From Ananas comosus (taxonomy: Eukaryota > Streptophyta > Magnoliopsida > Poales > Bromeliaceae), in contig NC_033635.1 of assembly GCF_001540865.1 (NCBI RefSeq), positions 8,549,689 through 8,613,688 of the forward strand: a DNA stretch of 64,000 nucleotides. The letters are read 5' to 3'. Position numbers and translations under genes: made by a program. Under the pieces are notes generated by a model. That model ran no database searches and was not told where the DNA came from. It worked only from the letters and a program-made list of their open reading frames with translations. Below are positions 1 through 11,389 of the stretch, piece after piece; the stretch's first letter is position 1; each line of letters opens with the position of its first letter.

Positions 1-1047
1 ACAATGGATTCTTCATTGTATCTATCTTTGTGGCATCCATCCTAGAAAAGTTCTATACTGTACCGATCATCTCTTTGAATTCGGCAGTTTGCCCTAGTTG
101 CCCTATATCGGCGTTTGAGAGATTGAGATTATGCTATTTAGACTTGCTTGTGTTGCATAAATGTCGGAGTTGATGTATGTTTCGGGTATGGATTGTATTA
201 CAGATACTTTGCCGGTGATTGCAGATCGAGATTCAGGTGCATTTATAAGAGCCGGCAGTGCTGTAAGTTTGAGTGTAACGAGGTGCCAAGTTCGCTTTTC
301 GCATATGACGATTAGATCTTCTACGATCGGAGTGATTGTAGTGGGCGGTAGCTATGTGCTACTATGTAGTTGCGGGGTAGTAGGATTGTGAACGCCTGGA
401 TTGAGACCCGTAGTGCTGAGAGTTGAGCTTGGTTTCAGCGAGACTTTCAGCATGCACCTGATGGCGAGATGAGTTAATGTGTAGATCTCGTTCCGGGCTA
501 TCATTTCAAAGCACCTATAGGTGCACCGCATAATTAAAGAAGCTGAAGAGGCCCCAGTTGCAAAGTCTTTGGTAACAAGAATTCGTGAAGACCGGTGTGT
601 CATTTGGGGAACGGTCCTCATTTGTCAAGAAAGGCATGATCACTTCGCTTGTGCAGTGGAATTGATCTGTGAACCTTCACAAAGTCACGATTACAGAAAC
701 AACGTATCGTTGAAGAGATACGAACGATTTATTTAGATCAAGTTTAGGATCCAGTGATGTATTCCAAGATCGACCATTGCGTCGGAATAATTAACTATGT
801 TGAAGGATCAGACATGAGGAATGTATCGAAGACGAGCTTTTAAACACTGTATGGCTATTAGTTTAACCGTTATGCGTTTGGCTCTTACTAACTATGACCC
901 GGCGGGTTATATAAGGTTTAATGAACCGTTTTCAAGATCCTTATTTAAACAGGATTTGTACGTGGGTTAATCAACGCGATCTTTCGGCCTCTTACTCGAA
1001 GTGCACTGCCAGATCACGAGGAACCTTGCTACTGCTCTCCACCTCGC
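1..1047. other. Degenerate sequence, probably decayed retroelement interior
   Basis: No reading frame here resembles a known protein. The right edge runs straight into the Ty3 integrase frame at 1048, so part of this stretch is probably the decayed upstream pol of that element. I see no structured repeat, tRNA or convincing splice-linked exon. Host intergenic DNA is an equally possible reading for the first several hundred bases. Confidence 0.3.
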
Positions 1048-1656
1048 TATGGACGGAAGTGTAGATCGCCACTTCATTGGAGTGAAGTTGGCGAGAGATT
1101 GGCTTTAGGCCCTGATGTGCTCCAGGAAGCAGAAGACAAGGTTCGCATTGCTAGGGAGCGACTGTTGACAGCCCAGAGTAGGCAAAGGAGTTATGCTGAT
1201 AAGCGTCGACAAGACTTGGAGTTTCAGATTGGAGATCATGTCTTCTTGAAAGTCTCGCCGACCAGAGGGATTAGGAGATTTGGAATTCGGGGTAAGTTGA
1301 GCCCCCGATTCATTGGACCGTATGAGGTTTTGGAGCGTGTAGGCCCGGTAGCGTACCGACTTGCTCTACCGCCAAACCTATCGGGTGTACACAATGTGTT
1401 TCATGTATCGGTCATTCGGAAGTACATCCACCACCCGGCTCATATTTTGGACGCTACGCCTTTGGAGCTGAGGGATGATTTGAGCTTTGAAGAGCAACCT
1501 TTGAGGATTTTGGCTCGCAAGGTAAAAAGATTGCGGAACCGAGACATTCCCTACGTGAAAGTGCTTTGGAGCAACCACGACGAGCGCGAGGTCACTTGGG
1601 AGTTGGAGAGTGCACTGCGGGAGCGCTATCCCTATCTTTTTCAGATGGAGGCTTGA
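1048..1656 (+). pseudogene. Ty3/gypsy pol 3' end: integrase C-terminus plus chromodomain-like tail
   Basis: An open frame starts with the YGRKCRSPLHW motif typical of the end of the Ty3 integrase core and runs to a natural stop at 1656. The middle has the GPF/Y-type region (KLSPRFIGPYEVLERVGPVA, then RLALPP and HNVFHVSVIRKY). The end, with VKVLWSNHDEREVTWELES and RYPYLF, matches the tail found in Del/Tekay-type chromoviruses. Protease, reverse transcriptase and RNase H would lie left of the window. The stop is 52 bases before the 3' LTR, as expected for an intact 3' end. This is a fragment, and transposition competence cannot be judged. Family assignment to Tekay is from memory of family motifs. 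Confidence 0.85.
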
Positions 1657-1695
1657 GGTACTTTGCTTTTGAGTTTCGCGGACGAAACTTCTTTT

Positions 1696-1708
1696 TAGGA
1701 GGGGTGAA
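1696..1708 (+). promoter_or_regulatory. Polypurine tract of the Ty3 element
   Basis: A purine-rich run (AGGAGGGGTGAA) directly abuts the TG that opens the LTR at 1709. This is the standard priming site for plus-strand DNA synthesis in LTR retrotransposons and fixes both the element's orientation and the LTR start. Confidence 0.75.
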
Positions 1709-4389
1709 TGTAACACACTGGACTTTTGCAAACTGCGAGGTTCGAGTGATTGGATGTGTTTCTAGTTTTTCCACACTTGGTGGAGGGTCGTGGGATGTTT
1801 TCCGACCTAAAAAGTTCGAAAACCCGAGTTTTGGACGAGTCCTGAGAGTTTTCACTCTCAGGGACCGGTCCCTGTTAGGAGAGACCGGTCCCCCAGTGAA
1901 CAGTGTTGCGCAGCCGGCGAGGCAACCGGTCCCTGGCGGGCGAGATCGGTCCCCGAGCGGGTCTTCGCAGTGAGAGACCGGTCCCGCGCAGGGAGAGACC
2001 GGTTCCCGAACGATGGTTTTTCGGGTTCGACACGAGAGACCGGTCCCTCTCGGGAGAGACCGGTCCCTCTGGGCGAAAATTGCCCCGACCGGGCTGATGC
2101 AATTTTCGATTTTTTTGAGGGACCTAGCTGGATTTTGTTGCAATAGATGGTCTATATGATCCATCCACTCCCTCTTCTCCTCATTTCTCTCCTCTCAACT
2201 CTCTCTACACCCTTGATAGAGAAGGAAAAGAAGGAGAAGAAGGAAGGAAGAAGAAGATTGAGAGCAACTAGTGCTCTTGGAGCATCTTCCTCACCCTCTC
2301 TTCTTCCTTGGTGCTTGAAGGCTTGGACTTGGAGCTTGCAAAGGAGGAGATCTTCACCCTTGGAGCTTGGATTGGAGCTTCTAAGGAGGTTTGTTGCTCA
2401 TTTCCTTCCTCTAGACCTTGAGTTGAAGGTTTTTAGTAGATGAAACCCTAGAATGGGATTTTAGGGTTGATTTTTGGGGCTTTTTGATCTAGGGCTTTTG
2501 AGGCTAAATTTCTTGGATTAGAGCCTCCCTTTTGGTTGGATTGGAAGGGATTTAGCCTTCTCTTGGAGCTTGAGAAGGATTTTCTACCCCTTAGGTGAGT
2601 TTTTGCCCTATTCTTGTGATTGTTAATGTTTGAGCCTAAAGTTGCTCGTAACGCTTGTGTATCTCTTCGCTGATCACTTTTAGGGTATTTTGAGACTCGT
2701 GGACAACTTCGTTCGGCGAAGCAAGGCACTACGTGACGGTTCGGTGGGTTTGACCTAGCCACACAATGAGAAAATCTCATTTGTGATGTTTTGAGTAACG
2801 TTAATTGAAAAAGCATGCATAATCATGTTAGATATATTTATTATGAATTTTAGAATGCTTAACATGCATATGTTATGTATAGTGAATTTTTGGACCCCTA
2901 TGTGGTAGGATGCATGCATGTGGGACATAGCATTCTAGTTGGAACTTGGAACCTTGATTCCTATGATGAAAATGAACATTACTTTCATGCATTTAACCTT
3001 TAAGCCTAATTGTGATATTAGGGACTTTGGAAGCCTAGAGAGGCTTTGGGACTTAGACCATTTGAGATTTTGGGCCAATGTCATAAAGAGGCATTGGGCC
3101 CCGGGCTATAATGAACGTTGGTATAATGTCGTATTTGAAACATAGAACATGAATTGAGCTTGATTGGTTGTGAAGCTTAAGTGTCATAAAGAGGCACTAA
3201 GCAAGTGAGAGTTGAGCTATCACATTGTGACATAGACCTAGACCGTTGGGTTACTAGTAGCTTTTGCCATGTTTGAGACATGAGGGTTGGATACTTGAGC
3301 CTTGACTATGCTTGCTTGCCATTTGTGCTCATTCGCACATGCTTGTGAGGGTCGCTCCCTACAAGCCGGCACTCCGGAGTTAGCCTATGCGACCTATGTT
3401 CGCTCGTGCGGTATTGAGAAGCCTACGGGGTCGAGTGGGACAGACACATTCCAAGAGTAGGGATGTTGGGCTACCACAGGCACTTAGGCGGCACAAGCTG
3501 GACTACCTTTGGTAGGTCCTTAATTGGAAATGAAAATCGACACGGTGTTGTGTGTGTTATAATCACTACTAGATAGAGAGTAGTAGTTGGGTTACTTGGA
3601 CGTGCTTCTAGCATAGTTTTGGACACTAGAGTATACATACATACATGTAGTATGCTAGGAGATGTTGTTTATTGCATCCATATATATACATTGTTGCCAT
3701 GATAAAGCATGATCTATTTAACTTCATAAAGTGGACCGTGACATGTACCTGTGGCCATGTTGAGACATATTACTTGTGCATTGAACATTCCTTATTATGA
3801 AAAAGTAATTGTGGAACATTGACATCGTAATGTTTGTGGTATAGTAAACATGCATACTTTCATACCGCAGTTATTATTATTATCGTTGTTTACCGTACTT
3901 ACCTTTTTTCTTCTGGGGCCTAGTGGTGCATTGAGCTGAGGTCAGTAATTGCCCACTGGGAACTATAAATTATAGTTCTCACGCCCTCTGTTTTATGTTT
4001 TCTTTCAGAGCCTTCCACGCCGGGAGAAGCTAGGGACCGTGGGAAGGGCGTGGCTTCGAGCTAGCTCTTCAGCGAGGGACGAGTTGCTAGGTGGTCTACC
4101 TCTCGATGCATTTTATTTTGGAGAGGTTGAGAGCTGTACCAGTGTACTAGAGACCACCCTTTTTGTGCTTTTTGGACAAATATTGTATTACCTTATATTT
4201 CACTCTTATTGTCATAGTATTATCCTTTTACCTTACTGTAGATGATAGATCTTTTATGCTCTGATATCTCTAGGTATAGATTATTCTTGCTTTTATTTCC
4301 GCTGTTGATGTAGACGTCTTATATGTGTTGACGTATGGCGGGTCTGGGCACGCTACCGGGAGGGCCTCTGCCGGTCCGGGGGCGTGACA
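1709..4389 (+). mobile_element. 3' LTR of the Ty3/gypsy (Del/Tekay-like) element
   Basis: This 2681-bp LTR begins TGTAACACACTGG right after the polypurine tract and ends GGGGGCGTGACA. The first part (about 1861-2075) carries roughly eight GACCGGTCCC-type motifs, followed by a CT-rich tract (about 2160-2230) and short leader-like frames. The right half contains a block (about 3310-4390) also recognisable in the LTR ending at 56567. The matching 5' LTR is outside the window, so insertion age cannot be estimated. The short open frames inside are not genes. Confidence 0.85.
1861..2080 (+). repeat. Cluster of ACCGGT-core motifs in the LTR promoter region
   Basis: About eight imperfect copies of GAGACCGGTCCC occur in 220 bp, spaced irregularly with GC-rich filler. 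The cluster sits about 150 bp inside the LTR, before the CT-rich leader. The same arrangement is seen in other LTRs of the window at about 8470-8670, 50000-50210, 51810-51862, 52995-53290 and 63800-63965. Confidence 0.8.
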
Positions 4390-4637
4390 TCCAAAGCCTC
4401 CAAATCCACCTTCAATCCCTTCTCCAACTCCTCTTTGCTCTTTGGGGGGAGTTCTAGAGAGAGAAAGAGAGAAATGAGAGAGGAGGTGTGTAGTGGCTGT
4501 GGGAGAGGGAGAGAGGAGTGTTGGGGTTATATATAAAGTGCTACAATTACCAAAAACCCCTCCACTTATCCATTCACACACTTTAGTCAATTTAGCTAAA
4601 GTCTGCTATTTCTTTATCGAGGTTTCGATACGTTACA
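4390..4637 (-). mobile_element. Remnant of an opposite-strand LTR
   Basis: The sequence matches in layout and wording the terminal part of the minus-strand LTR ending at 8878. It has a GAGAGAGA leader block, GGTTATATATAAAG, CAATTTAGCTAAAGT and then a GTTTCGATACGTTACA end. Only the last about 250 bp remain; the Ty3 LTR at 1709-4389 abuts it directly. Confidence 0.6.
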
Positions 4638-4915
4638 CCCCACAAGTTTGGCTAAGGCTAATGAGATGATTCTCACATCACTTATTCCTTGTGGGCGTGC
4701 CTAAGCCTAACGAGGACATCAAAGCTTCAAGGGGAGGAGAATATGAGACACAGGATTTGGAATAGTTATATATATGAGGTATAATATGACTAAATCCTTT
4801 AACCTGGCAATAGCATTTTGGATGGTCGCTAAGCTCAAGAGGTTAAGAGAGTTAAGCGTGCTAGGACTAGTGTAGTCTTAGGATAGGTGACCCCCTAGGA
4901 AGTTGGGGTGTCACA
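4638..4915 (+). mobile_element. Cassandra-type TRIM: internal tail, polypurine tract and 3' LTR
   Basis: Positions 4638-4725 look like the short non-coding interior, and 4726-4741 is a purine-rich tract (AAGGGGAGGAGAA). The LTR spans 4742-4915, starts with a mutated TATGAGAC and ends GGGGTGTCACA. Inside it, 4850-4910 closely resembles plant 5S rRNA, with an A-box-like AGTTAAGCGTGCT (4850-4862), a C-box-like GGATAGGTGACC (4881-4892) and CCTAGGAAG. LTRs with embedded 5S sequence define Cassandra TRIMs, which encode no protein and depend on other elements. The 5' LTR and primer site are missing. One C-box base differs from the usual GGATGGGTGACC, so RNA polymerase III activity is uncertain. Confidence 0.75.
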
Positions 4916-6308
4916 TAATTCGTCCCTTTTAACTCGCGAGAGAAGCTTAGATATATATTTTCTTTCGGAAACAAGTTAAGCCAAATAATGATCGATTGGC
5001 TTCAATTTCGAGGAAGTATTAGATCCCCTAATCCTTTGGAGTTAGAGTTGTGCCGAACAAATAATGAGGAATCTGATATAGAGCTAAGAAAAGCAAACTC
5101 CTTTAGTCGAGCACTTAATTTTTGAAACCAAGCTCTAGGGGCCTATTTAACACCAGAGTACCCTGTGAAGACGGCAAACATGATGTGGAAATATTTTTAT
5201 CACGAAAGCCTGGAGGTTGATGCATACAAACTAATTCTTGTATCACACCATTTAAAAAGGCATTATTTACGTCAAGTTGACGTAGTCTCCATTCTTTAGA
5301 AATAGCTAACTAAAGTACCACATGAATAGTAGTTGGCTTTACAATAGGATTGTATGTTTCATGATAATCCACTCCATACTCTTGTTTGAAGCCCTTTGTT
5401 ATAGGCTATGCTTTGTAACGGTCTATGGTTCCATCTGCTTTTCTTTTCATTCGGATAATCCACTTGCAATCGATTATATTATGATTCGTAGGATGCGGAA
5501 CTAGTGTCCATGTAGTGTTATTAAGTAGAGCAGCATATTCGGCTTCATGTACTGTTGTAACTAGAGCAGCATATTCAACTTCCATAGCACTTCTCCATTC
5601 TGGATATTGTTTGGCTTTAAAGTAGGAATTTGGCTCAACTAAGGTTATAGGTTCATGTTGTGAGATTTGGTAAGCAGCAGCAAAAATGCACGGTTTTAGT
5701 GAATTTGTTTTAGATCTGGTGACTTGATGTCTTCGCTTAGGTATGGGAGATGATGGTTGAGTTGGGTTGGCGGTGCTTCATAGTAACTTGGGTTGTGGAA
5801 TATGTGGGGTATTATGAGAAAGAATAGGCACTTGTGGAGCTAGAGTGGGAATAGTGGAATTAGAATTTGAAATAGATTGCTCTTTTTGTGGTGTTCACAA
5901 AATGAGCGGTAGATGTGAATTTGAAAATTGAAGGATGTTTAAGAGAATTTCACAGTTGGGAGATAGTGAATATGCTAGTTTAGAAGATTTGGCTTTGAGG
6001 GATTCAAATCGAAAGTGAGACTCATCAAACACTACATGCCGGGAAATAAATAAACACTCGGATTCTACATGGAGACACTTTTAATCTTTATGATGCAGAC
6101 TGTTCCCAAGAAAGATGCAAAGAAGTGTTTGAAATTGCAGCTTATATTTATTGTAGGGTCAAATGTAAGGGTAACACGAGCAACAAAAGACTTCAAAAAA
6201 TTTATAATCTGGTGGGTGGCTAGGGAGTTTTTGAAAATGTGATATATAATTATGCAAAGGTATTGGCATTTGATTAATTAAGTAAACAGATGTATCAAAT
6301 TCTATATC
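4916..6308 (-). pseudogene. Ty1/copia pol fragment: end of integrase and start of reverse transcriptase
   Basis: Read on the minus strand, 6308-6100 gives an integrase C-terminal region (VYLINQMPIP, then KFFEVFCCSCYP). Around 5350-5190 is a classic copia reverse-transcriptase block ([15 protein letters not shown], then MHQPPGF). Stops and frameshifts interrupt it throughout, so it is dead. The YVDD-containing part and RNase H are absent; the fragment fades out near the Cassandra LTR at 4915. It continues the copia body at 8879-10870, from which it is separated by the solo LTR at 6309-8878. A local duplication of an EYAAL-coding stretch is visible near 5525-5600. Confidence 0.7.
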
Positions 6309-8878
6309 TGTCACGCCCCAAGCCCGGCTTATTTGGTCAGTTCGGACACGTCGAACAGACGCTGAAAGGACAGCACCTCCCCTGTCCGCCCAAGGCTCAA
6401 CACAAGTACAAATCAAGTATATAGATTGCACAAGCGGAAACATACATACATGGCTTGCACGAGGCCAAGCAGTAGCCAAAAGTGAAAAATTCTAAACTAA
6501 ACAGTCATACAAGTATAATGATTAACTTTTAACCACATACATGCGTTCAACTTTTACATTTACATTCTTTCCATCATTTCTTTTACATCACACGATTCTC
6601 CAAAATATAAACTCTCTTTACATCATTTATCATATCCATAATACTAACATCATCAAATACAAAGATGACATATAGGGTATGCAACTAAATAAATATGAAA
6701 CCGACTCGGGTAATCACTGTCTATGGTGCGATACCTTTACCGCGATCGTCGGCCGGCTCACTCGGTCCCGACTCTGTGGAAAATAGTAGGGTGAGAACTA
6801 CAACAAAGTTCCCAGTGGGTTCGGCCGCCGACCTCGCCGACTTTCCCACTAGGTCTAAATCAGGCATAATAGAAAAATAAACAGATAGATAGTAACCAAA
6901 CTAGACAAATGCAGCTAATATGCCTGAACAAGATATAATCATAAGGATGCTCAAATAGAATGCTCATGATGCATGCAAGATCACAATTCCATTACTCAAT
7001 CTCTTGGCTAACCCGTAGGTTTCGCCCAAACGACTCACCAACTCAAATCCCTAGTATCGGGGAGACTATTACACCCGACGGGACCATCCTCTAGAGAAAC
7101 ACCAACCCAGTGATGACTACTCCGGAGCTCATCGCTCGAGGTGGAGCTACCACCCTCAAGCCAAGACTTATAGGCGAATATGATCCAATCCTCAACTATA
7201 AGGATGCCAAGTTTAATTCTTTTCTTAACTATAAGGATGCAATGCTCATTTGACCCTTACCTATAAGGATGTTATGCCACGTTGTGTCATAATGTCAACT
7301 ATCTAAATTTCTTACATTCTATGTTCTTACTCATGCCACACATCTAGTGTCTCATATTCTTGCATTTATTGTTCTTGTCAATGCCACACTTGTACACTAG
7401 CATTCTTGACCCATTAATGCCACTCTTGTAACACTAGCATTCAAAACTCATTGATGCCATAATGTCATTTATTCTCAATGTCACTAGATTCTTTGCCTTT
7501 CTAGGTTCTTGTCATCATTCATGCATACATAGGGTTTTACAAGTTCTCAATAGTTTAGAATTATCTCATATGCATTTGTACTCACAACATGCAACAATAT
7601 ACTCTCAAATTAACCCTACAATGCATGAAACTCATATACACATATGCTCAAGAAATGACATTTTAAATATAAAAGGAAATTTGAGAATTTCGGAAAGCAC
7701 CACCCACCTCGTAGGGTTGCTAAGATGCTACGGTTCGATTTTCGTGATTTTTAGCCGCCTATCCTCTCGCCTGCCGCTTGGCTTTTTCTCCAATTCCTAT
7801 GCGTAGACTCGTCGGATCTTCGAACCGAGTCTACCAACGCGTCGGAAATACCTTCAATTAGGTTTCTACAAGGTCAATTTACATTTAAACCCATCTATGA
7901 CAAAAGCCTCATTTTTGGTGCCCTAACAATACACTATAGCAACATACACCATGTAGATCTTAGAGCTAAGCAAAAACAAGCTTAACATTATCTAGAAACT
8001 CATCTAGATCCCTCTTAGGGCATTTAAACCAAACCCTAAATCCAACCCTAGGGTTCTATCATGCGAGTTCATGAATATTATGGATTTGCATGAGATTCTA
8101 AGGTCTCTCTTAGGCTTTCTTCCATGTAAAAGGATCAAAACCAAGTGTTCTAGGGTGAAAAACCAAACCCTAAACAAGATCTTACAAGAAACCTCACCTT
8201 AGCCCAAAAGCACTCCAAGCTCTACCTTGTAGGAGAGCTCTAGATCCTCCAAAGCTCCAAATCTCCTCCAAATCCTCTAAATCTCCTCCAAACCACCTTG
8301 GGAGAGAGTTCCTGGAGAGAGAGAGGGAGAGAAATGAGAGAGGAGAGAGGGTTCATTGCTGTGAACAAGAGAGGAGGGGTGGTGGGGTCTTTATAAGCTG
8401 TTACAATTACAAATAGACCCTCCAACTCTTTTTATTTGCAGCAGACTCACCCTGCTGTTCGCAGCACTGCGTATCGGTACGCGGGTGAGCGTCACCGGTA
8501 CGCCCCTGTTCAACAACCCAAACCCGAGAGCTACTGTTCTGAGGTTGCTGCGCGGTACCGGTACTACCCAGACCGTCACCGGTTAAGCAGCTTGACAGAG
8601 GCCAAACCCGAGAGTTGGCTTCTCGGGTGGCCTGCCTGGTACCGGTACTGCCCTGGTGCTTCACCGGTTAAGCAATGCCCAGATTGCAGTTTGGGCAGTG
8701 CTCAAGCTCCATTTCGCGCCGAGCAATTCTAAAACCCTTCAATCGCATTCGAAACTTAACTCTAACCCCTCCAACACTGTTGAAGTGTCAACTGGACTTT
8801 GTCCAACCATTTCTCTCACCAAACTTTGGTCAATTTGACTAAAGTCCGACATAACCTACCGGGTTTCGGTATATTACA
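6309..8878 (-). mobile_element. Solo LTR, Ty3-like, inserted in the copia pol
   Basis: The plus-strand text opens TGTCACGCCCCAAGCCCGG and closes GGTTTCGGTATATTACA, the reverse complement of the TGTAA...GGCGTGACA layout of the other Ty3 LTRs here, so it is a minus-strand copy of 2570 bp. Read in LTR sense, a cluster of ACCGGT motifs (8690-8455) precedes a TATA-like TTATAAAGACCCC (8396-8384) and a CT-rich leader (8345-8305). Copia integrase reads into it from both sides. No clean 5-bp target duplication is seen; the left flank appears altered. The closest relative in the window is 60278-62778. Confidence 0.75.
8455..8690 (-). repeat. ACCGGT-core motif cluster in solo LTR
   Basis: At least five CACCGGT or GGTACCGGTAC motifs occur here, interspersed with AACCCGAGAG blocks that also recur in the LTRs at 62440-62590 and 63790-63990. 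In LTR sense they lie directly upstream of the TATA-like box. Confidence 0.7.
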
Positions 8879-10870
8879 TTCGTCATCCCAATAAGTGAGG
8901 GGCATAGCGGCTTTTGCCATTAGTGTTAGCCTAGTTTCAACTATATGAAGATGACGTCTGTCGGCGGCACCATTTTGCTCATGAATATATGGACAAGAAA
9001 CCCTATGATTTATACCACGATTTTTAAGAAAGTTATCCTATATTTCCATCCGCGGTCACTTTGGAAGTTTTAATTTTACAGCTGAATTGATTTTCAACAT
9101 GACACTTAAATTTTTAAAGATGGGAAGAGCATCAGATTTATAGTGCATTGGAAAGAACCAGATGTACTTTGTAAAGTGATCAACATAACGAATGAAATAG
9201 CGATACCCCTTATTCGAAACTATCAGATGTACTTTGTAAAGATGGGAAGAGCATCAGATTTATAGTGGCATTGGAAAGAACCAGATGTACTTTGTAAAGT
9301 GATCAACAAAACGAATGAAATAGCGATACCCCTTATTCGAAACTCTCAGTGTTGAACCCCATACATCAGAAAATATCAATTCTAAAGGAGAATTTGAAAC
9401 AAAATCTGAACCATAAAAAGGCAATTTGTTGGTTTTACCCATTTGACATGATGAGCAAAAAGACATTTTTATTATTTAAAACAGGAAGAGAGCAAGCATG
9501 GAGAAGGTGTGTCAAACAATACACTCTGATGGATGGCCTAGACAATTGCGCCAAACATCAATGGAAGTTCGTTCTCTGATCAAGACCATCGAAAAAGACT
9601 TAGTGAGGGATGGATCAGGAAATGACATTTTTGGAGAGAACTTGTATAGTCCTTTATCAAGTATTCCTTTGTCACATTCCCCTTTGAGGTCCTTTAATAA
9701 AACAATTAGAGCGAGTGAATTCAACAATAACATATTATCAGATGTAAGTTTAGAAACACTGATTAAATTTTTACTAATATGGGGAACATGAAGGACACAA
9801 TTTAATTTAACTGGACGAGAATAACAAAAAGAAAGAAATAATTGTCCAATATGATGAATTGGAAGAGACTCACCATTTCCAACGGTTACTTGGTCCGGCG
9901 CATGATATTTATTTTGAAGTGAAAGGTTGTTCATAGCAGTTGTAAGAAGATTTGAAGCGCCTGAATCAACATACCAAGAAGGGTCTTGTATAGTAGCGGA
10001 GGTTGCAAAAAGAGCATTGAGTTGAGAAAGATTGTCAGAGTTGTAGCTGTGGTTGAATCGATGGTAACATTGGAGAGCACTATGACCAAATTTCACACAA
10101 ATTTGGCATTGAATTTTTGGTTTGTTGGGAAACCGATATTGAGAGTTGCTGCTTCCTCTGACATGTGCTTGATAAGATTGTTGTCGAGAGCTGTAATTTT
10201 GAGAAGATTTACTGATAGAATTGTTTGGTTGCCCCTTTTTTTTTATTTAAATCCACTACCTCGACCATTGGTGGAATGATTGTTGCGTGAAGCAATATTT
10301 GCTGAAAATTCATATAGATATTGCTGCTCAATTCAAGATTCATGCATGAGAAGCATACCTGTAATATCTTCGAGAAAAAGAGGCTCAATGCGCGGTAGAC
10401 CACAAAAGAGTTATACCGAGGCCCCAAACAAGAGAGAATACTAAGAATCAGATCTTGCTCATTGACTGGATTCATTATTGCTGCCGAAGCGTCGGCAATA
10501 GTTTTCGTCTTTTGCAAAGTAATCAGTCATAGATGATAAGCCTTTCTTAGCATTTTGAAGTTGAAGTCGCATTTGCATTATGCGAGCTGTTGATTGTGAT
10601 AATTACATCTTCTCAAGAGCATTCCAAGCTTCATAAAAGGTTTTTACACCCCACAACTTGAGCCATAACAACTTCAATGATTGAAGAAAGAATCCAACTT
10701 AGAAGAAGTTGATCCTGATTTTGCCAGATAATATGGTCTAGATTCAAAATAGCGTTGATACTGCTTTCATCTTGAGGCTTGTTTCCAGGTAAGGAGTCAA
10801 CTGGCTTTGAAATAAGGGGTGGAGGACACAGGATGCGCTCCCATCAACATGTCCAACGAAATCGAAGCCC
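8879..10870 (-). pseudogene. Ty1/copia gag, protease and integrase N-terminal region, decayed
   Basis: On the minus strand, 10870-10200 encodes a gag-like region with stops (including a block ending LGPRYNSFVV). At 10060-9510 follow a protease with WYVDSGASNLLT (the DSGA active-site motif) and typical LHVPHISKNLISVSKL. Then come a pre-integrase segment and, at 9466-9260, the integrase start with CSSCQMGKTNKLPF and FSDVWGS, ending near FIRFVDHFTKYIWFF. Multiple frameshifts make it a pseudogene. It is cut by the solo LTR at 8878 and resumes at 6308. The order gag-PR-INT-RT identifies Ty1/copia. Confidence 0.8.
9115..9347. repeat. Tandem duplication of about 120 bp inside the copia integrase
   Basis: Two adjacent copies (about 9115-9226 and 9238-9347) share GATGGGAAGAGCATCAG, CCAGATGTACTTTG and CGAATGAAATAGCG with only a few differences. 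The duplication breaks the integrase frame and arose after the element had inserted, or during its reverse transcription. Confidence 0.7.
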
Positions 10871-11000
10871 CAAAGGGTGGGAAGAATTTGTGAACTCCAA
10901 TAATAAATAATTTTTGGGATCCAATTTGATCCGTATGATATGATTGAAACTTGTGATGGTAGGCCATTGTGTTTGAGATATATTGACTAGGGCAATGGTT

Positions 11001-11022
11001 TTTTTTTTTTTTTTTTTTTTTT

Positions 11023-11069
<47 letters not shown>

Positions 11070-11204
11070 TAACATACTACCTGCTTCGTTTATTTATTTT
11101 AAAAATAAACTTAGTTGGAAATATGAATCAACTAGGATTCAAACTTAGGACCTCGGGTAATCAACCACCAAACCCTTTGCGACTTGCACTAGGGACGGTC
11201 AGTA
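11001..11204 (-). mobile_element. tRNA-derived SINE with 12-bp target-site duplication
   Basis: The element is in minus orientation. Its poly(A) tail appears as the T run at 11001-11024, followed by a long GA microsatellite. At the other end, in element sense, is a tRNA-like head with an A-box-like segment and a B-box-like GTTTGAATCC (about 11130). It is flanked by AGGGCAATGGTT at 10989-11000 and 11205-11216. A second family member lies at 34851-35027. It has no coding capacity and would have relied on a LINE for mobility. Confidence 0.8.
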
Positions 11205-11263
11205 AGGGCAATGGTTGTTGAAGTGGTATTTGAGGTTAGTCATGTGTGGACGAAACGACGGGA

Positions 11264-11275
11264 GGCTCTGACACC
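11264..11275 (-). promoter_or_regulatory. Primer binding site of the copia element
   Basis: On the minus strand this reads GGTGTCAGAGCC, one mismatch from the GGTATCAGAGCC complement of the initiator-Met tRNA 3' end. It is correctly placed just before gag and just after a short LTR-like stretch. Confidence 0.6.
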
Positions 11276-11389
11276 GTAAAGGATTTCTGGATTGATTAGT
11301 TTCTTATTGTTTCTTTACAATGTCAATATACTTGCATATATTACACAAAGAAACAACAAATCTAATATATTAGCAGCTATCCTCTTACA
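11276..11389 (-). mobile_element. Probable short 5' LTR of the copia element
   Basis: Directly beyond the primer binding site, the minus strand reads from TGTAAGAGGATAG (starting at 11389) to AATCCTTTAC at 11276. Length (about 114 bp) and position fit a short copia LTR. There is no second LTR in the window to confirm the borders. Confidence 0.4.

Noticed and set aside
1566..2164. Open frames on both strands over the ACCGGT cluster
   Set aside because: They are produced by the GC-rich repeats of the LTR, overlap the pol frame and the LTR border, and resemble no protein.
4850..4910. A 5S rRNA gene
   Set aside because: Only part of the 5S sequence is present, inside an LTR with matching ends elsewhere; it is a Cassandra element, not a ribosomal gene.
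6309..8878. Target duplication for this solo LTR
   Set aside because: Flanks ATATC and TTCGT do not match; I could not support a duplication although the copia frame is interrupted here.
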